A DNA stretch of 8,479 nt, taken from assembly GCA_017860985.1 (NCBI GenBank), contig JAGFXG010000039.1, positions 1-8,479 on the forward strand. The letters are read 5' to 3'. This DNA comes from Deltaproteobacteria bacterium (GTDB taxonomy: Bacteria; Desulfobacterota; Syntrophia; Syntrophales; Smithellaceae). Positions 5,887 through 8,479 of the stretch are shown in pieces. Below the pieces are notes generated by a model, which saw nothing but the letters and a program-made list of their open reading frames with translations, did not search any database and had not been told where the DNA came from. Position 1 is the stretch's first letter. Each line of letters begins with the position of its first letter. The translations under genes and the position numbers were made by a program.

Positions 5887-7278
5887 TTATATACTCAATG
5901 TTTCATTCTTTCGTTTGATATAAATATATATGATTAATGATATCAACAAAAGAATTCCCACGGGGATAAAATAGCATAGAATTCCAGTCATTGTAGTTAA
6001 AATCATCAGGATAAGCCAATTGTCTCTGGCAAAGATCAAGGGAAAGGGGAAAACCCAAAGGAAATACCAGGGCTGAACCCAAAAAAGAGCAATCATAAAA
6101 AATGCGATAATCACGACGAATAAAATTCCGGATAAATAATATTGGTCTGTCCTTTTAATAAAAAAAAGATACAGCCAGAATACCAGAAAACAAAAACCTA
6201 AAATATTCTTCAAAATCAACAAATCAAACCCGAAATAAATTTCTAGCAATTTTGCTGCAAGAGGCATCGTTCCCAGGTAAAACCAGTACGGCGCAGTAAA
6301 TCCAATCTGCTCAAATAGGCTGTCAACTATGCTGGCGTTTTTTGACAAGAAGAGCAGGGAACTTGACAGGGTTATCGCTGCACAAATTAATGATGTTTTT
6401 GCCCAGAAAATCAATGTCTTTTCCCGTCTGAAAATATAGAACACGAAGAAAGGTATAAATAAAACAGTTATATATTTGATCAGAACAGATGATACTACAA
6501 TGGGCAAAACCCATAAATATTTTCCCTTTATCAGTAAATATATGGCCAGCAGGTTCAGAAATAAAACAATTGCATCGTTATGACCATTATTGACTGCTTC
6601 AAATAAAAGAAATGGATTCCACATGAAGGCAAAAGTTAATAATACTGCCTTATGCGGATGGACAATTTCAACTATCTTATATAGAACAACCGCGCCACCC
6701 ATAACACAAAGAGCTGTCAATGATTTATATAGATATATTGAAATGCTCATATCCTGACCAGCCAGAAGATTCAAAATAATTGATATGAGAGTAAACAGAG
6801 GGCCATAACCGGTCTTGTGCCATGATTTGTAATTGTGCCAGAAATCCTGAATCTTTGTGAAAACTTGATCATCCGAAAATTCATTAAAATAAAAATGGTA
6901 GGGATTTTGCTGGTGGGTGTTATATACTTCTGCAAAAAAGTGATAGGCATAAAGATCCGCGGAACCTATGGCATGGATGGCTATAAAAATTACACTGAAG
7001 AGCGCCGTGAATACGAAACCCCATTTCAAGTCGTTTTTTTTTAAATCCCGATATTTTAAAAAAAAATAAAGAAACAGAATGTAGGATACAAATGAAGACA
7101 AATAAATAATCAGCCAAAATAAATTCGCATTTAATGAATCAGGGGGGGAAAAAAAATCATCAGGCGATTTCAATGTATTTACAAGCGAAAAACAGCTATA
7201 GAGAATAATAAAAAAAACGCCCCAGAAGAAAACAGAGCCGCGTGTTTTATGCCAGAATCTAAAAAATAATTTATTCAT
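5887..7278 (-). CDS. Polytopic GT-C-fold glycosyltransferase (polyprenyl-phosphate-sugar dependent, putative)
   Basis: A 463-residue integral membrane protein with about 10-12 hydrophobic segments, the first at about 16-34, then 52-75, 86-104 and so on to 438-455. Motifs resemble GT-C mannosyltransferases of the GT87/MptB-like group. They are GSADLYAYHFFAEVYN (105-120), whose acidic Asp108 in the first large outer loop fits the GT-C catalytic position, NPY (125-127), and WNPFLLFEAVNNGHNDAI (220-237). Further ones are SVLIKY (264-269) and VQPWYFLWVFP (401-411). The likely job is transfer of a sugar from a polyprenyl-phosphate donor onto a glycan at the outer face of the inner membrane. Its ATG overlaps the end of wecE by 8 nt (ATGAATAA), implying translational coupling. 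The gene is very AT-rich, with four homopolymer tracts of 8 or more in its first 100 codons. The fold is well supported; donor and acceptor are unknown. No clear terminator follows the stop. Confidence 0.8.
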   Translation of the reverse strand: MNKLFFRFWHKTRGSVFFWGVFFIILYSCFSLVNTLKSPDDFFSPPDSLNANLFWLIIYLSSFVSYILFLYFFLKYRDLKKNDLKWGFVFTALFSVIFIAIHAIGSADLYAYHFFAEVYNTHQQNPYHFYFNEFSDDQVFTKIQDFWHNYKSWHKTGYGPLFTLISIILNLLAGQDMSISIYLYKSLTALCVMGGAVVLYKIVEIVHPHKAVLLTFAFMWNPFLLFEAVNNGHNDAIVLFLNLLAIYLLIKGKYLWVLPIVVSSVLIKYITVLFIPFFVFYIFRREKTLIFWAKTSLICAAITLSSSLLFLSKNASIVDSLFEQIGFTAPYWFYLGTMPLAAKLLEIYFGFDLLILKNILGFCFLVFWLYLFFIKRTDQYYLSGILFVVIIAFFMIALFWVQPWYFLWVFPFPLIFARDNWLILMILTTMTGILCYFIPVGILLLISLIIYIYIKRKNETLSI

Positions 7279-8413
7279 TCTTGAAAAAAATATTCAATTC
7301 ATTTGTTACAGTAACAACATCTTCTTCGCTCATTTCATAGTACATGGGCAACCTCAATACACAGTTGCTCATTTCATCAGTCACTCTGAGGGAACCTCCC
7401 TTTCTTCCATATTTAATGCCGGCAGGAGAAGAGTGTAGAGGGACATAATGAAAAACTGTCATAATACCTTTTCCCTGTAAGTATTTTATTAACCTGTCTC
7501 TCTGATTAAAATTGCCGGCTAATATGTAAAAAATATGACCGTTGCAAAAACTGTCACTATCAACAAAAGGAAGTCGTATTTTACCATCACGTTCCAGTGG
7601 GCGAAGTAAATCAAGATAGAGATTAAATATCTTCCGTCTTTGGCTATTGATTGTCTCGGCTGCCTCCAGTTGAGCAAAAAGAAATGCGGCAGTCAGTTCG
7701 CCGGGCAGGAAAGACGAACCGATATCCACCCAAGTATATTTATCCACCTGGCCACGGAAAAATTTGCTGCGATTTGTGCCCTTTTCCCAGATTATTTCCG
7801 CCCGTTCGGTCAATTCGGGATCATTGATGAGCAGAGCGCCGCCTTCGCCGCTGATAATATTTTTTGTTTCATGGAAACTCAGGCATCCCAAGTGCCCGAT
7901 GGTGCCTAAAAACTGATCCTGATAACGGGATAAAAGTCCCTGTGCAGCATCTTCGATAACACGAAGTCCGTGATCATTCGCTATTTGCAATATTTTTTCC
8001 ATATCACAGCCCACGCCGGCATAATGAACGGGCACGATGGCTCTGGTTTTTTCTGTAATGGCGTCTTCAATCAAGGATACATCCATATTCAGATTATCGG
8101 AACAGATATCAATGAAGATGGGTACACCTCCTCGCAAAACAAAGGCATTTGCCGTTGATACAAATGTAAAAGACGGCATGATTATTTCATCACCGGGTTG
8201 AATATCAGCCAGTATCGCTGCCATCTCCAGCGCCGCTGTACAGGAATGAGTCAGAAGTGCTTTATGGCAACAAAGGTGTTCCTCCAGCCATGCATCACAC
8301 ATTTTTGTGAAAGGTCCATTTCCTGCTGTGTGGCGGTTTTCAATAACGGCCTTGGCGATGTAAAAAAGTTCCTTGCCGGCAATGAATGGTTTGTTAAAAT
8401 CTATTTTGATCAT
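7271..8413 (-). CDS. wecE: dTDP-4-amino-4,6-dideoxygalactose transaminase (WecE/RffA type, DegT/DnrJ/EryC1 family)
   Basis: A 380-residue cytoplasmic PLP enzyme that transfers an amino group, usually from glutamate, to TDP-4-keto-6-deoxyglucose to give TDP-4-amino-4,6-dideoxygalactose (TDP-Fuc4N). The length matches E. coli WecE (376 aa), and many stretches match it as I remember it: CTAALEMAAILADIQPGDE (58-76), FTFVSTANAFVLRGG (82-96), VPVHYAGVGC (127-136), EKGTNRSKFFRGQVDKYTW (near 212-230) and FHYVPLH. The PLP lysine is Lys184 in SFHETKN (179-185), and Asp155 in EDAAQG contacts the cofactor. AGGA lies 7 nt before the ATG. It is the first gene of the two-gene minus-strand block seen here and overlaps the GT-C gene by 8 nt. 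The sugar would feed a surface polysaccharide or O-antigen. Other aminotransferases of the family act at C3 or on UDP sugars, but the similarity to WecE is strong enough to prefer this call. Confidence 0.9.
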   Translation of the reverse strand: MIKIDFNKPFIAGKELFYIAKAVIENRHTAGNGPFTKMCDAWLEEHLCCHKALLTHSCTAALEMAAILADIQPGDEIIMPSFTFVSTANAFVLRGGVPIFIDICSDNLNMDVSLIEDAITEKTRAIVPVHYAGVGCDMEKILQIANDHGLRVIEDAAQGLLSRYQDQFLGTIGHLGCLSFHETKNIISGEGGALLINDPELTERAEIIWEKGTNRSKFFRGQVDKYTWVDIGSSFLPGELTAAFLFAQLEAAETINSQRRKIFNLYLDLLRPLERDGKIRLPFVDSDSFCNGHIFYILAGNFNQRDRLIKYLQGKGIMTVFHYVPLHSSPAGIKYGRKGGSLRVTDEMSNCVLRLPMYYEMSEEDVVTVTNELNIFFKNE

Positions 8414-8479
8414 GATTTATCCTACCCGACGGCTAATTTTTTTTGCCATTATTAATTTACAAAATATTTATCAAACGAT

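Noticed and set aside
5887..7278. Annotation of the GT-C gene as an oligosaccharide flippase or O-antigen polymerase
   Set aside because: The GSADLYAY loop with its Asp, the NNGHNDAI segment and QPWYFLW fit GT-C transferases better. No Wzx or Wzy features were recognised.
1..8479. CRISPR array, insertion sequence or rRNA gene
   Set aside because: No regularly spaced direct repeats, transposase, terminal inverted repeat pair or rRNA core sequence was found on reading either strand.

Overview
The window looks like a piece of a Gram-negative, anaerobe-type bacterial chromosome, plausibly of the broad deltaproteobacterial (Desulfobacterota) group. This is an inference from three things: a FadN-type fused hydroxyacyl-CoA dehydrogenase/enoyl-CoA hydratase paired with a thiolase, a tRNA-Val(CAC) with encoded CCA, and a WecE-type sugar aminotransferase beside lipid-linked glycosyltransferases. 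Nothing in the sequence fixes the genus.

Layout: (1) 1-620, minus strand, the N-terminal 206 codons of a GT2 (dolichol-phosphate-mannose-synthase-like) glycosyltransferase that runs off the left edge. (2) 621-1733, a divergent, AT-rich intergenic region of about 1.1 kb without a convincing gene. It contains a promoter-like element bracketed by two clear palindromes (986-1010 and 1057-1071) and several hairpins or inverted repeats further down. (3) 1734-5427, plus strand, a two-gene beta-oxidation operon: fadN-like (806 aa) and fadA-like thiolase (397 aa). Each has a strong Shine-Dalgarno, a stem-loop lies in the 79-nt gap, and a 14-bp terminator-like stem follows. (4) 5598-5672, tRNA-Val(CAC) with its own promoter-like sequence and a textbook intrinsic terminator. 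(5) 5887-8413, minus strand, two overlapping genes transcribed right to left: a wecE-like TDP-4-keto-6-deoxyglucose aminotransferase, then a polytopic GT-C-type glycosyltransferase. They form part of a cell-surface polysaccharide locus that probably continues beyond the right edge.

How the genes work together: FadN supplies the hydration and NAD-dependent dehydrogenation steps and FadA the thiolytic step, so the operon covers three of the four beta-oxidation reactions. The acyl-CoA dehydrogenase must be encoded elsewhere. The flanking genes make and transfer sugars for a surface glycan: WecE would provide TDP-4-amino-4,6-dideoxygalactose, and the GT2 and GT-C enzymes fit lipid-linked sugar transfer. 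The minus-strand polysaccharide genes, above all the GT-C gene, are visibly richer in A+T than the fad operon and carry several long homopolymer tracts.

I do not see a clearly new biological system. The observations most worth following are the palindrome-flanked promoter far upstream of fadN, the structured leader-like stretch between it and fadN, and the homopolymer tracts in the GT-C gene.
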